Origin: CAUZFZ01 sp963579025 | Lineage (GTDB): Bacteria; Planctomycetota; Planctomycetia; Planctomycetales; Planctomycetaceae | Length of the DNA stretch: 10,845 nt | Direction of reading: 5' to 3' | Assembly: GCA_963579025.1 (NCBI GenBank) | Contig: CAUZFZ010000246.1 | Location: forward strand, 1-10,845 | Shown: piece after piece, positions 1 to 6,912 of the stretch | How the letters are laid out: each line of letters starts with the position of its first letter | Position numbering within the stretch: the first letter of the stretch is position 1 | Program-made: the position numbers and the translations under genes | Notes under the pieces: model-generated | What the model saw: only the letters and a program-made list of their open reading frames with translations | Told to the model about the DNA's origin: nothing | Database searches by the model: none

Positions 1-1
1 C

Positions 2-88
2 TACAACTCAAAGAGAATTCACCAGACTCTCGGTTACAGAACACCTGACGAATTCGAAGAAGAACACCGCACTAAACTCGCCGTCTAA
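2..88 (+). CDS. IS3-family transposase (OrfB), C-terminal fragment
   Basis: Frame 2 is open from the left edge to a TAA at 86-88 and encodes 28 residues beginning YNSKRIHQTLGYRTPDEFE. The pattern YN..R.H..LGY.TP..F is the classic C-terminal tail of IS3-family DDE transposases (rve integrase core), found just after the last catalytic glutamate. That catalytic part and the rest of the gene lie outside the window. The protein would catalyse cut-and-copy transposition of its own element through a circular intermediate; that role is known for the family and not visible here. The stop is followed within about 40 bases by a probable terminal inverted repeat, as expected for this family. The fragment is too short to tell whether the full element is intact. 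Confidence 0.85.
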   Translation, partial: YNSKRIHQTLGYRTPDEFEEEHRTKLAV

Positions 89-97
89 ATTCTATTT

Positions 98-126
98 CCG
101 GTGTCCACTTTCATTGGTCTATCGCA
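98..126. repeat. Probable right terminal inverted repeat of the IS3-family element
   Basis: The stretch just after the transposase stop contains GGTGTCCACTTTCATTGG and ends in CA at 125-126. Read inward from the outside it starts TG and contains GTGGACACC, which fits the TG...CA ends and the GTGGAC core common in IS3 ends. The partner repeat is outside the window, so the boundary at 126 is an inference. Confidence 0.5.
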
Positions 127-138
127 GCTGAGTGAAAG

Positions 139-236
139 CCCCCTCTCCCCGGCCCTCTCCCCCAAAACATTGGCGATGCAGGGCTCTGCTGCAAAAGACA
201 GTCGACCGCGCCAATGTTTCGGGGAGAGGGGGCAAA
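139..236. repeat. Palindromic intergenic repeat (REP/MITE-like), GC-rich arms
   Basis: Two near-perfect inverted arms are visible: 153-175 (CCCTCTCCCCCAAAACATTGG...) and 209-230 (CGCCAATGTTTCGGGGAGAGGG). They pair over about 22 bases with a one-base bulge and one mismatch. The 33-base interior has a smaller hairpin (TGCAG at 177-181 with CTGCA at 188-192). A second CCCCTCTCCCC run lies just before the left arm at 140-150. Short ORFs on both strands run through the element, but they only reflect its symmetry. Elements with CCCTCTCCCC/GGGGAGAGGG ends are widespread intergenic repeats in bacteria. Non-autonomous mobility is inferred. Confidence 0.7.
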
Positions 237-291
237 AAGTGTGCAACTTCAAGAGCCCAATGCCACCAGAGTTGTCCCTCAATTTGCATGC

Positions 292-357
292 GTGAGCCGC
301 TGGCCGTAAGGCCTCGGGCAGGGCGCCGAGCCCGGCTGCTTACGCGTCACGGCTCAC
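292..357. repeat. Second palindromic repeat / stem-loop of planctomycete type
   Basis: GTGAGCCGCTGGCCGTAAG at 292-310 pairs with CTTACGCGTCACGGCTCAC at 339-357. The outer eight bases (GTGAGCCG/CGGCTCAC) and the inner CGTAAG/CTTACG match exactly, with a mismatched block between. The centre has further partial symmetry (CTCGGGC near 313 with GCCCGG near 330). The pattern resembles the GAGCC...CGTAAG...CTTACG...GGCTC elements that are common between planctomycete genes. It lies 46 bases before the chelatase gene. It could also act as an RNA hairpin, but it has no following T-run and so is not a typical intrinsic terminator. Confidence 0.65.
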
Positions 358-403
358 ACCTGAAGACCAATTCTGAAAATGTTCTAGCCGCTGGAATTCT
401 CAC

Positions 404-769
404 ATGGTTACGGCCGTACTTCTCATCGCACACGGCAGCCGGCGAGCGGAGGCCAATCACGATCTGCTCGAAGTCGCACAACGACTTGTAGAGACAAGCG
501 AATACGACATCGTCATCGCAAGCTATCTGGAGCTCGCCGACCCATCGATCCCGGCCGGCGCAGCCGAGTGCGTTAAAGCGGGAGCCGACAACATCCTGAT
601 GATGCCCTACTTCCTGAGCGCCGGCTCACACGTGATGCGTGATCTGCAACGGTTCCGCGATGAACTCCGCGAGCGATATCCAACGCAGAACTTCACACTC
701 TGTCCGCCGCTGGGACTGCATCCGCTAATGATCGACATCGTGCAGGATCGCCTACGCGAAGAACTGTAA
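404..769 (+). CDS. Small CbiX-type sirohydrochlorin chelatase
   Basis: This 121-residue protein has the length and motifs of the small single-domain CbiX family (CbiX-S/SirB-like, class II chelatase fold). These enzymes insert cobalt or ferrous iron into sirohydrochlorin for cobalamin or siroheme synthesis, working as homodimers in the cytoplasm. The N-terminal strand VLLIAHGSR carries metal-binding H10; PYFLSAGSHVMRDL carries the second ligand, H76; PPLGLHP (H106) is the usual C-terminal motif. No signal peptide or membrane segment is seen. The ATG is chosen because the conserved strand begins three residues later; upstream there is only a weak purine stretch (GGAA at 393-396). No other tetrapyrrole gene lies nearby, so the metal (Co, Fe or Ni) cannot be assigned. 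It converges with the next gene, the stops being 26 bases apart. Confidence 0.88.
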   Translation: MVTAVLLIAHGSRRAEANHDLLEVAQRLVETSEYDIVIASYLELADPSIPAGAAECVKAGADNILMMPYFLSAGSHVMRDLQRFRDELRERYPTQNFTLCPPLGLHPLMIDIVQDRLREEL

Positions 770-795
770 ACGCACGAGACCGGTTTGTACGTCGA

Positions 796-2103
796 TTACT
801 TCGCGCTCCTGATCCGGTAGATGTGCGATTCCGTACGCACGATCAGCGAGTTGCCGGCAATCGCAGGTGACGCCGTAATGCCCGCATCGAGCTTGTTTTC
901 GGCCACCAGTTCGAAGTCACGACTGGCTTTGATGACGGCAATGCTGCCGTCCTGCGAACTGCAGTAGATGTGACCGTCCGCATACACGGGTGACGCCCAG
1001 TACATGCCGGGAACTCGTTTCGTCCACACGATCTCCCCGGACAACGCGTCGACACACGAGAACACGCCCTCGTCCTGGATCATGTAGTAGTTGCGACCGA
1101 CCAGCAGTTGCGAAGGGCGTTTCGGAGTCATCCGGCCGAGGCTCCATTCAATATGCGTGTCCGTGACGTCCCCGCGTCCATCCGGACGAACTGCGATCAG
1201 TGATTTGTCCCCCGATCCCGCGCAGATGTAGACCAGACCATGACCGACCAGCGGACGGGCCGAAGCGTTCATGCCTCCGTGACGCACGGTCCATACTGAG
1301 TCGCCGGATTGTGCGTCATAGGCGATCGTCGCCATCGCAAACGGACTGACCAGCAGATCGCGCCCGGCTGCTCGAACAATGCGCGGAGTGCAATAGGCCT
1401 TCTTGCGGTCACCATTGTCGGTGCCGTAATCAATGTCGCGGTTCCGCGTCCACACAATCTTGCCCGTGTTTCGGTTCAAGGCAGACACGAACTGTTTGTC
1501 GTATCCGTCGAAGCACAGATAAATCAGGTCGCCATGCACAACCGGTGACGCACCCGGGCCGCGCCAGTGATGACATTCCAGCTCTGTGTTCTCCCAGAGT
1601 TTTTTCCCCGACTGCGTATCGAGGCAGGCAGTCCCGTAGACTCCAAAGTGGACGTAGATGCGTCCCTCTTCAATCCACGGTGTCGGCGACGCGTAACCGT
1701 TTGTCGGGTGCGTGTACTGCGGCTGGTAAACCTCAAAGACGGTGATGTCATGCAGAACTCGACCGCTCTCCAGATCGAGGCACACGGCTGAAAGTCGAAT
1801 TGGCGTCTTCAGCGGCGGCGCACCTTCGGAAAACGACTTCTGATTCGTCGCACCCGGGGGATTCTGAATTTTCGGCGCATTGGTCACCCAGACCTGGTTA
1901 CCCCAGATCACGGGAGACGACCAGGCGCGTCCAGTGACCGCTGTCTTCCAGGCGATTTCGGGCGAATCTTCGCCGAACGTCACTGGCAGACCGGTCGCTT
2001 CGGACGTGCCATCTTCATGAGGACCGCGAAATTGATTCCAGAAGCCCTCTTCAGCGGATACGGAACCGGACAACACGACGAGACTCAGCAAAACAGTCCG
2101 CAT
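796..2103 (-). CDS. Secreted PQQ-like beta-propeller repeat protein
   Basis: This 435-residue protein starts with a signal peptide (MRTVLLSLVVLSGSVSA, probable cleavage after A17) and then WNQFRGP at 22-28, the hallmark opening of planctomycete PQQ_2-domain proteins. Propeller blades are marked by repeated D/N..SG...W strands: 161-170 (LDTQSGKKLW), 208-218 (ALNRNTGKIVW), 261-271 (AYDAQSGDSVW) and 350-360 (CVDALSGEIVW), with paired SPVI/SPVY/SPAI strands between them. The fold is related to BamB and quinoprotein dehydrogenases, but no dehydrogenase catalytic set is evident; a scaffold or binding role outside the cytoplasm is inferred. The frame stays open to 2469, but the ATG at 2103 is preferred: it begins the signal peptide and has GAGGA (2113-2109) five bases upstream. 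It is transcribed away from the kinase gene. Confidence 0.88.
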   Translation of the reverse strand: MRTVLLSLVVLSGSVSAEEGFWNQFRGPHEDGTSEATGLPVTFGEDSPEIAWKTAVTGRAWSSPVIWGNQVWVTNAPKIQNPPGATNQKSFSEGAPPLKTPIRLSAVCLDLESGRVLHDITVFEVYQPQYTHPTNGYASPTPWIEEGRIYVHFGVYGTACLDTQSGKKLWENTELECHHWRGPGASPVVHGDLIYLCFDGYDKQFVSALNRNTGKIVWTRNRDIDYGTDNGDRKKAYCTPRIVRAAGRDLLVSPFAMATIAYDAQSGDSVWTVRHGGMNASARPLVGHGLVYICAGSGDKSLIAVRPDGRGDVTDTHIEWSLGRMTPKRPSQLLVGRNYYMIQDEGVFSCVDALSGEIVWTKRVPGMYWASPVYADGHIYCSSQDGSIAVIKASRDFELVAENKLDAGITASPAIAGNSLIVRTESHIYRIRSAK

Positions 2104-2313
2104 GGGAATCCTCGGGGAAGACTGGAGGGAGATGGGGCTGGGAAAGAACGCACTCCGTTCAGGCACACCCTGTTCGGCGCGGGTGGTCAGTTTAGGCGGA
2201 CGCGTGACACAGTGGCAAAGCAGCAGCCTGCCTGATACGACCAATGCGCGGTCGTTCCGACGCACGGAACGTCCGGCGACCCGCTGAAACACAAAGCGTT
2301 GGATCGAGATTGA
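2104..2313. promoter_or_regulatory. Divergent intergenic region with an inverted dyad
   Basis: These 210 bases lie between the start codons of the PQQ-propeller gene (-) and the kinase gene (+), so both promoters should be here. The only clear symmetric element is CGTTCCG at 2253-2259 and CGGAACG at 2265-2271, an exact 7-base dyad with a 5-base spacer, about 43 bases before the kinase start. It could be an operator or an RNA hairpin in the kinase leader. No confident -35/-10 pair was recognised. The minus frame remains open through most of the region, but its translation resembles nothing. Confidence 0.35.
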
Positions 2314-3705
2314 ATGAACCCCATGCCCACGCAGATCGACACTTACAACACGTCGCGATTCGATCTCGCTGCTGAGGCGATCGAACTGCGAATTCGCTGG
2401 TTTGGAGTCATCGTCGGATTCGCCCTGGTGAATCTTGTCGGCGACGACCTGACGTCGGGCGAGTCTCAACGCAACGTGCCGCTGCTGAACGCGATTCTGG
2501 GAATCGGAGTGATCTACGTCGCCATCGACACGGTGTGGAGTGCGCGCGGCCGTGTCTTTCTGAGCGGTTGGCCGCTGGGCGTTTCATTTCTTGAGGCGAT
2601 CTTTATTGGCGTTCTGTGTTATTACGACCGCGGGCAGGACAGCGCGTTCCGCTTTTACTACTACCTGTCGCTGGTTGCCTGCGCGACTCGCTATTCACAG
2701 ACAGTGACACACACAACGTTTCTGTTGCATGCGGTCAGTTATTCGACACTGCTGTTTGCTCAACCGACGGCGACCGTGTTGCCCTGGATCATCACAGTCG
2801 TCTCGATGGGCTGGGTCACATGGGCCAGTACGCATCTGACGAGCCTGTTGCGTCTGGCAGGTGAACAACTTCAGCAGGCCAACGAGCAACTTGAACAGCG
2901 GATTGTTGAACGCACGGGTGAACTGCGGGAATCGCAGGCCATGCTGGTTCAGCACGAAAAGCAGGCGGCATTCGGACTGCTCGCCGCGGGAATCGCGCAT
3001 GAGGTTGGCAACCCACTGGCGGCAATCAGCTCGCTCGTGCAACTGCTCAGACGGAAGAAGGAGACCGACACAGAAACTCAGGAACGGTATCAGCTGATCG
3101 GCGATCAACTGCGTCGAATTCAGGGCACTCTGCGCGAGCTGGTCGACTTCAGCCGACCGGCCAACACCGACCCGACTCTGTGTGACGTGCACGGGATCGT
3201 TGAGGAAGCTCTTAGCATTGCCAAGTACTACAAACGCCGCAAAGGCAAACGCATCATCACTCGCTACGCGCGCGGGCTACCGACATTGCGGCTCGTGCAT
3301 GACCAGTTTGTGCAGGTATTTCTAAACCTGATCCTCAACGCGATGGATGCGACGCCTGAAGGAGGCACAATCGAGATTTCAACAAGTCTTGAGTCCGGCT
3401 GGATTCGCATTGCAATCCGCGACACCGGTCATGGCATCAAGGACGAGGATCGCGTGGCACTGTTCGAGCCTTACTTTACGACCAAGGACACTGGTACCGG
3501 GCTTGGGCTGTTTGTGTGCCGCCACGTCCTGGAACGAACTTCCGCAGGCCGGATCGAGCTGACCGACTCAAGCCCGTCGGGTACGACCTTCAGCGTGCTC
3601 GTTACCAGTGACAACCTCAGCAACCGCTCCGATATCTCTGCGCCGACGGCCCCAGCCGATCATGTCCTCTCGGTCGCGGATCCGGTATTGCCAGCGGAGG
3701 AGTGA
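2314..3705 (+). CDS. Membrane-bound sensor histidine kinase
   Basis: This 463-residue protein has a hydrophobic N-terminal half and a cytoplasmic kinase core. Several likely membrane helices lie between about 28 and 172 (around 29-43, 56-72, 86-103, 134-150 and 154-171), with no large periplasmic loop, so the signal may be sensed in the membrane. A coiled-coil linker rich in Q, E and L follows (about 178-212). The HisKA dimerisation segment contains AAGIAHEVGNPLAAI with phospho-acceptor H229. The HATPase_c domain shows the N box (NLILNAMDA, N338 and N342), G1 (DTGHGI, 370-375), F box (FEPYFTTK, 384-391) and G2 (GTGLGL, 394-399). All core motifs are intact, so it should be active. A 30-residue low-complexity tail ends the protein. 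No response regulator is visible, so the partner is unknown. The ATG has only a weak GGATCGAG upstream; M4 at 2323 is the alternative. Confidence 0.9.
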   Translation: MNPMPTQIDTYNTSRFDLAAEAIELRIRWFGVIVGFALVNLVGDDLTSGESQRNVPLLNAILGIGVIYVAIDTVWSARGRVFLSGWPLGVSFLEAIFIGVLCYYDRGQDSAFRFYYYLSLVACATRYSQTVTHTTFLLHAVSYSTLLFAQPTATVLPWIITVVSMGWVTWASTHLTSLLRLAGEQLQQANEQLEQRIVERTGELRESQAMLVQHEKQAAFGLLAAGIAHEVGNPLAAISSLVQLLRRKKETDTETQERYQLIGDQLRRIQGTLRELVDFSRPANTDPTLCDVHGIVEEALSIAKYYKRRKGKRIITRYARGLPTLRLVHDQFVQVFLNLILNAMDATPEGGTIEISTSLESGWIRIAIRDTGHGIKDEDRVALFEPYFTTKDTGTGLGLFVCRHVLERTSAGRIELTDSSPSGTTFSVLVTSDNLSNRSDISAPTAPADHVLSVADPVLPAEE

Positions 3706-3788
3706 CTTTCATCGGTAAGACCACTTTGCACCGCTCTTGCGAAACGCGTGAAGAACACCCAGACCTACAATATCTGCCGGAGTACGCG

Positions 3789-5777
3789 ATGAGCTCTATT
3801 TCCCAACGATCACGGCAGGTTCTCGCCCTGGTCTGTCTGGCTGCTCTGTGTCCCGATACCAGTCTGACGGCGCAGGAAAAACCCGCGGCGACGTCCGGGT
3901 TTCGTCAGCCCGATGCAGCCATCCATCCTGATTTGTTCGTCTGGACTGACACATGCAACGTGTATGTCCTGCGGGACGGTGACTCTGCAGTGCTGATCGA
4001 CTTCGGCGATGGCAGCGTCGTCGACCATTTGAAGGACATCGGAGTACAGCAAGTCGAATGGGTGTTGCTGACGCACCATCATCGCGAGCAACTGCAGGGA
4101 ATTGGTCGCATTGACCGAAGTCAGACGAAAGTCGCTGCTCCCGAGGCAGAGCGTGAATTGCTCGAACAACCGACCGAGTTTCGCAAGTGGTTCCCAAAGC
4201 TGGGCGACAAGTTCTCGGTCTACGGAGCGAGCTACGTCCGACCGCCGCAACACCCGATTCCGCTCAGTAGAAGCCTGGCCGCTGGCGCCGTCTTTACCTG
4301 GCACGGCATCGACTTTCTTTGCCTGGACACACCGGGGCACTCGCCAGGAAGCATGAGCTACATCATCCGTCGAGACGGCCAGGCGATTGCCTTCACCGGT
4401 GGCGTGATGCACGACGGCGCCAGAATGACAACATGGTTCGACACCGAATGGGATTACGGGTTTGCCAAAGGCATCGACACACTTATCGCATCGGTCGACC
4501 AGCTAATCGAACAGAAGCTTGATCTGGCTCTGCCATCACACGGGCCAACGATCCGAAACCCGCAAACACAACTCGACGAATATCGTGCAAAGCTCGCGAC
4601 GTTTCGCCAAAGCTATGTCCGCGGCTATCCAGTATTTGAATCCACCGAACAGGAACGGGATTCGATTTCCAAGCCGACAGCAGTTCCACTGATCAGTCAG
4701 GTAACACCGCATCTCTACAAACTCAGCCACAAGACCAAGGGGAAGAACTTCGCCATCATTGTGTCCGATGCTGGCAAAGGTCTGATTCTCGATTGCGGGT
4801 TGTTTCCACAGTCTATGCTGGAAGAAATCATTGTCGGGATGCGGGCACATTTGGGACTGAAAGAGATTGACGCGTTCTGGATCTCGCACATGCATGGCGA
4901 TCATTTCCTGCTGGGCCCGACTCTCAAGCAAACCTATGGTGCCAAAGCGTGGACACTGGACCGGATTGCAGACAAATGCGAGCACCCACGACGGTACGAC
5001 TACGCGGCACTTGTGTCTGCCTACGGTGACGGGTTCGACGGCATGAAGATCGAAAAGTCATTTCGTGACGGAGAAACCGTTCAGTGGGAAGGCTACACGA
5101 TTCACGTGGACTGGATGCCGGGACAGACGGAATTCGGCTGTTGTTTGTGGCTGGAGTTGGACGGCAAACGTATTGCCTTTACAGGAGACAACCTGTTCGG
5201 CAATCCGGCGGACGTGAGGCAGGACGGTCATGAAGCGGTCGTTGCCCGCAACAGTGCGATCTTTGAGGAAGGCTATCTGTACGGCAGCCGCTATCTGAAA
5301 AACCTGAAGCCCGACATCGTGATGGGCAGCCATTCGTATGTCATGAATGATCCCGCGGCTTTTCTGAGCCGCTACCATGAATGGTCCAAAAGGATCATTG
5401 CGATGTATCGCGACCTGCTGCCGGACAGCGACTACGAGTATTTGTTCGATCCCTACTGGGTTTCCGCATACCCCTATCGCGTCGACTTCAGTGAACATGA
5501 CGAACAGCACGTAGCCGTGACTGTCCGCAATTTCCGCGATTCAGCACAAAAACACCGAGTCGAGTTGAAGCTGCCTCCAGGCGTTAGCGCCGAGCCGAAC
5601 GTGCTGGAAGGCAGCATTGAACGCAAGAGTCGCCAAAGCTATCGAATCACACTCAATGTAGATCGCAGCGCCACTCCGCCGGGAGTCAGCATCGTCCCCT
5701 TTGACATCACACTCGACGGCAACCGCTACGGCGAGCTGTTCGACTTCCTGATCCGCACTCCGATAAAAGAACCGTGA
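3789..5777 (+). CDS. Exported tandem metallo-beta-lactamase-fold protein
   Basis: This 662-residue protein has an N-terminal signal segment (hydrophobic 10-21, VLALVCLAALCP, possible cleavage after TAQ near 29) and two metallo-beta-lactamase-like domains. Domain 1 (about 45-290) has THHHREQ (H96, H98), TPGHS (H184), TGG (205) and SHG (H251). Domain 2 (about 305-535) has SHMHGDH (H367, H369, D371, H372), PGQT (Q446), TGD (D467) and SHS (H515). Residues 560-662 look like a beta-sandwich with the PPGV and TP-PG turns of Ig-like NEW3-type modules. Each catalytic domain lacks a different part of the standard ligand set. Substrate is unknown; lactone, ester or thioester hydrolysis is possible from the fold. 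The ATG has GGAG six bases upstream (3779-3782). A GTG at 3702 in the same frame overlaps the kinase stop but lacks proper spacing. It follows the kinase by 83 bases and is probably co-transcribed. Confidence 0.87.
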   Translation: MSSISQRSRQVLALVCLAALCPDTSLTAQEKPAATSGFRQPDAAIHPDLFVWTDTCNVYVLRDGDSAVLIDFGDGSVVDHLKDIGVQQVEWVLLTHHHREQLQGIGRIDRSQTKVAAPEAERELLEQPTEFRKWFPKLGDKFSVYGASYVRPPQHPIPLSRSLAAGAVFTWHGIDFLCLDTPGHSPGSMSYIIRRDGQAIAFTGGVMHDGARMTTWFDTEWDYGFAKGIDTLIASVDQLIEQKLDLALPSHGPTIRNPQTQLDEYRAKLATFRQSYVRGYPVFESTEQERDSISKPTAVPLISQVTPHLYKLSHKTKGKNFAIIVSDAGKGLILDCGLFPQSMLEEIIVGMRAHLGLKEIDAFWISHMHGDHFLLGPTLKQTYGAKAWTLDRIADKCEHPRRYDYAALVSAYGDGFDGMKIEKSFRDGETVQWEGYTIHVDWMPGQTEFGCCLWLELDGKRIAFTGDNLFGNPADVRQDGHEAVVARNSAIFEEGYLYGSRYLKNLKPDIVMGSHSYVMNDPAAFLSRYHEWSKRIIAMYRDLLPDSDYEYLFDPYWVSAYPYRVDFSEHDEQHVAVTVRNFRDSAQKHRVELKLPPGVSAEPNVLEGSIERKSRQSYRITLNVDRSATPPGVSIVPFDITLDGNRYGELFDFLIRTPIKEP

Positions 5778-5858
5778 GCCTTGTCCGACCCGACCGCGAC
5801 GCAAGACCGACTTGGATTACGCGTGGTATTAATCGTCCCGTGAACTGACGAGAACAAA

Positions 5859-6878
5859 ATGCAAGATCATCGCGAATTGAAGTCGACCGTAATGCAGCCA
5901 AATGTCAACCGCCGAGTGTTCATGCAATCGGCGACGGCAGCCATCAGCCCTCTGTCCATGGCAATCAGCCTGAGTGGTGACACCCAGGCCGCGCAAGGCG
6001 GCAAGAGCCCGGTCATCGACACTCACATGCACGTGTGGGCTGACGATCCGGTGCGCTATCCCTTCGCTCACCCATACGTCAGGAACTTCGAGAAAGCCCC
6101 ACACCCGGCAACGGTTGAAATGCTGATCGAGGACATGGACCGGCACGGCTGCACTCACTCCGTATTGGTTCAGGTCATTTACCACGGGTGGGACAACAAC
6201 TACGTATCTGATTGCGTCAAGCAACACCCCAAACGTCTCAAGGCGCACGGTCTCATTGACCCGACCGATCCCGGCGTGGTGAAGAAGATGGAGTTCTGGA
6301 TAAAGGAACACGGACTTCACGGAATGCGATTCAGCGCCATCTATTATCAGGACGGCATGCATGGTGGAGATGGTTGGATCAACGCTCGGGAAACGCATCG
6401 CCTGTGGAGTAAGGCCGAGGAACTTGGGGCCGTATTCAACTTCTTTATCGCTGCGAAACAGCTACCCAGGCTCGAGACAATGGTCCGCGCCCATCCGAAG
6501 ATGCGAGTTATTATTGACCACTTCAGTCAGGTGGATCTGGGCGTCAAGGACCCGGAACCGGACTTTCAGTTACTCCTCGCCATGGCGAAGTATCCCAACG
6601 TCTGGGTAAAGGTCTCGGAACTCAGTTCAGTCTCGAAGTCGGGCAAGTATCCGTTTTCCGACGCTTATCCGTACGTCAAGCGAGTTTACGAAGCCTTTGG
6701 TCCAGACCGGCTACTCTTTGGGACGGGGTACCCTGGCGCGGCTCGTGTTGCCTACATGCGGCCGACACTGGACAAGGAGATTGATCTGATTCGCAATCGG
6801 ATTCCGTTCTTCACGCGAGACGATCGCGAGAAGATCCTCGGACGAAATGCCGCAAAATTGTGGGGCTTCTCTGCATGA
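5859..6878 (+). CDS. Tat-signal amidohydrolase (amidohydrolase-2 family)
   Basis: This 339-residue protein belongs to the TIM-barrel amidohydrolase-2 family (the group that includes fuconolactonase-like lactonases and 4-sulfomuconolactone hydrolase). A twin-arginine signal, NRRVFMQS at 17-24, precedes an Ala-rich stretch, suggesting export folded to the periplasm. The metal-binding DTHMH follows (H56, H58); IIDHFSQ carries H221; WVKVSELS at 249-256 is the family strand. The last barrel motif normally reads FG(T/S)D.P, but here it is FGTGYP, with G290 where the catalytic Asp is expected. Chemistry is therefore uncertain: it may have lost activity or use another residue. An ATG at 5892 (residue 12), seven codons before the RR pair's usual position, is an equally plausible start; neither ATG has a strong ribosome binding site. 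It lies 81 bases after the metallo-beta-lactamase gene. Confidence 0.87.
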   Translation: MQDHRELKSTVMQPNVNRRVFMQSATAAISPLSMAISLSGDTQAAQGGKSPVIDTHMHVWADDPVRYPFAHPYVRNFEKAPHPATVEMLIEDMDRHGCTHSVLVQVIYHGWDNNYVSDCVKQHPKRLKAHGLIDPTDPGVVKKMEFWIKEHGLHGMRFSAIYYQDGMHGGDGWINARETHRLWSKAEELGAVFNFFIAAKQLPRLETMVRAHPKMRVIIDHFSQVDLGVKDPEPDFQLLLAMAKYPNVWVKVSELSSVSKSGKYPFSDAYPYVKRVYEAFGPDRLLFGTGYPGAARVAYMRPTLDKEIDLIRNRIPFFTRDDREKILGRNAAKLWGFSA

Positions 6879-6898
6879 TCCCCGCATCACAGAGTTTT

Positions 6899-6903
6899 GG
6901 AGG
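6899..6903 (+). promoter_or_regulatory. Strong Shine-Dalgarno site deciding the nitrilase-family start
   Basis: GGAGG at 6899-6903 sits nine bases before the ATG at 6913. It decides against the longer in-frame start at 6847, which would lie inside the amidohydrolase gene and add 22 residues unlike the family. Confidence 0.75.
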
Positions 6904-6912
6904 ACGTTTCAA

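Noticed and set aside
85..295. Short ORFs on both strands through the palindromic repeat (about 64-65 codons each)
   Set aside because: Their translations follow the symmetry of the repeat, have no ribosome site and match no protein family I recognise; one runs through the IS end.
770..795. Bidirectional terminator between the convergent chelatase and PQQ genes
   Set aside because: The 26-base gap shows no stem-loop or T-run that I can recognise.
2213..2227. Sigma-54-like GG-N10-GC spacing (TGGCA...CAGC) before the kinase gene
   Set aside because: Only the spacing and TGGCA agree; the -12 half lacks the TTGC pattern, and GC-rich DNA gives such matches often.
2104..2469. Longer N-terminus of the PQQ-propeller protein (start at 2469)
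   Set aside because: It would overlap the kinase gene, places the signal peptide 122 residues inside the protein, and a good start with a ribosome site exists at 2103.
3702..3788. GTG start at 3702 overlapping the kinase stop (GTGA)
   Set aside because: GGAGGA directly abuts the GTG with no spacer, and the 29 extra residues would precede a good signal peptide that has its own ATG and ribosome site.
3796..5510. Several minus-strand ORFs of 130-200 codons opposite the metallo-beta-lactamase gene
   Set aside because: They are antisense shadows of a well-supported coding frame with complete domain motifs.
6847..6912. Upstream ATG for the nitrilase-family gene, overlapping the amidohydrolase
   Set aside because: The extra 22 residues do not resemble the family and the GGAGG at 6899-6903 points to 6913.
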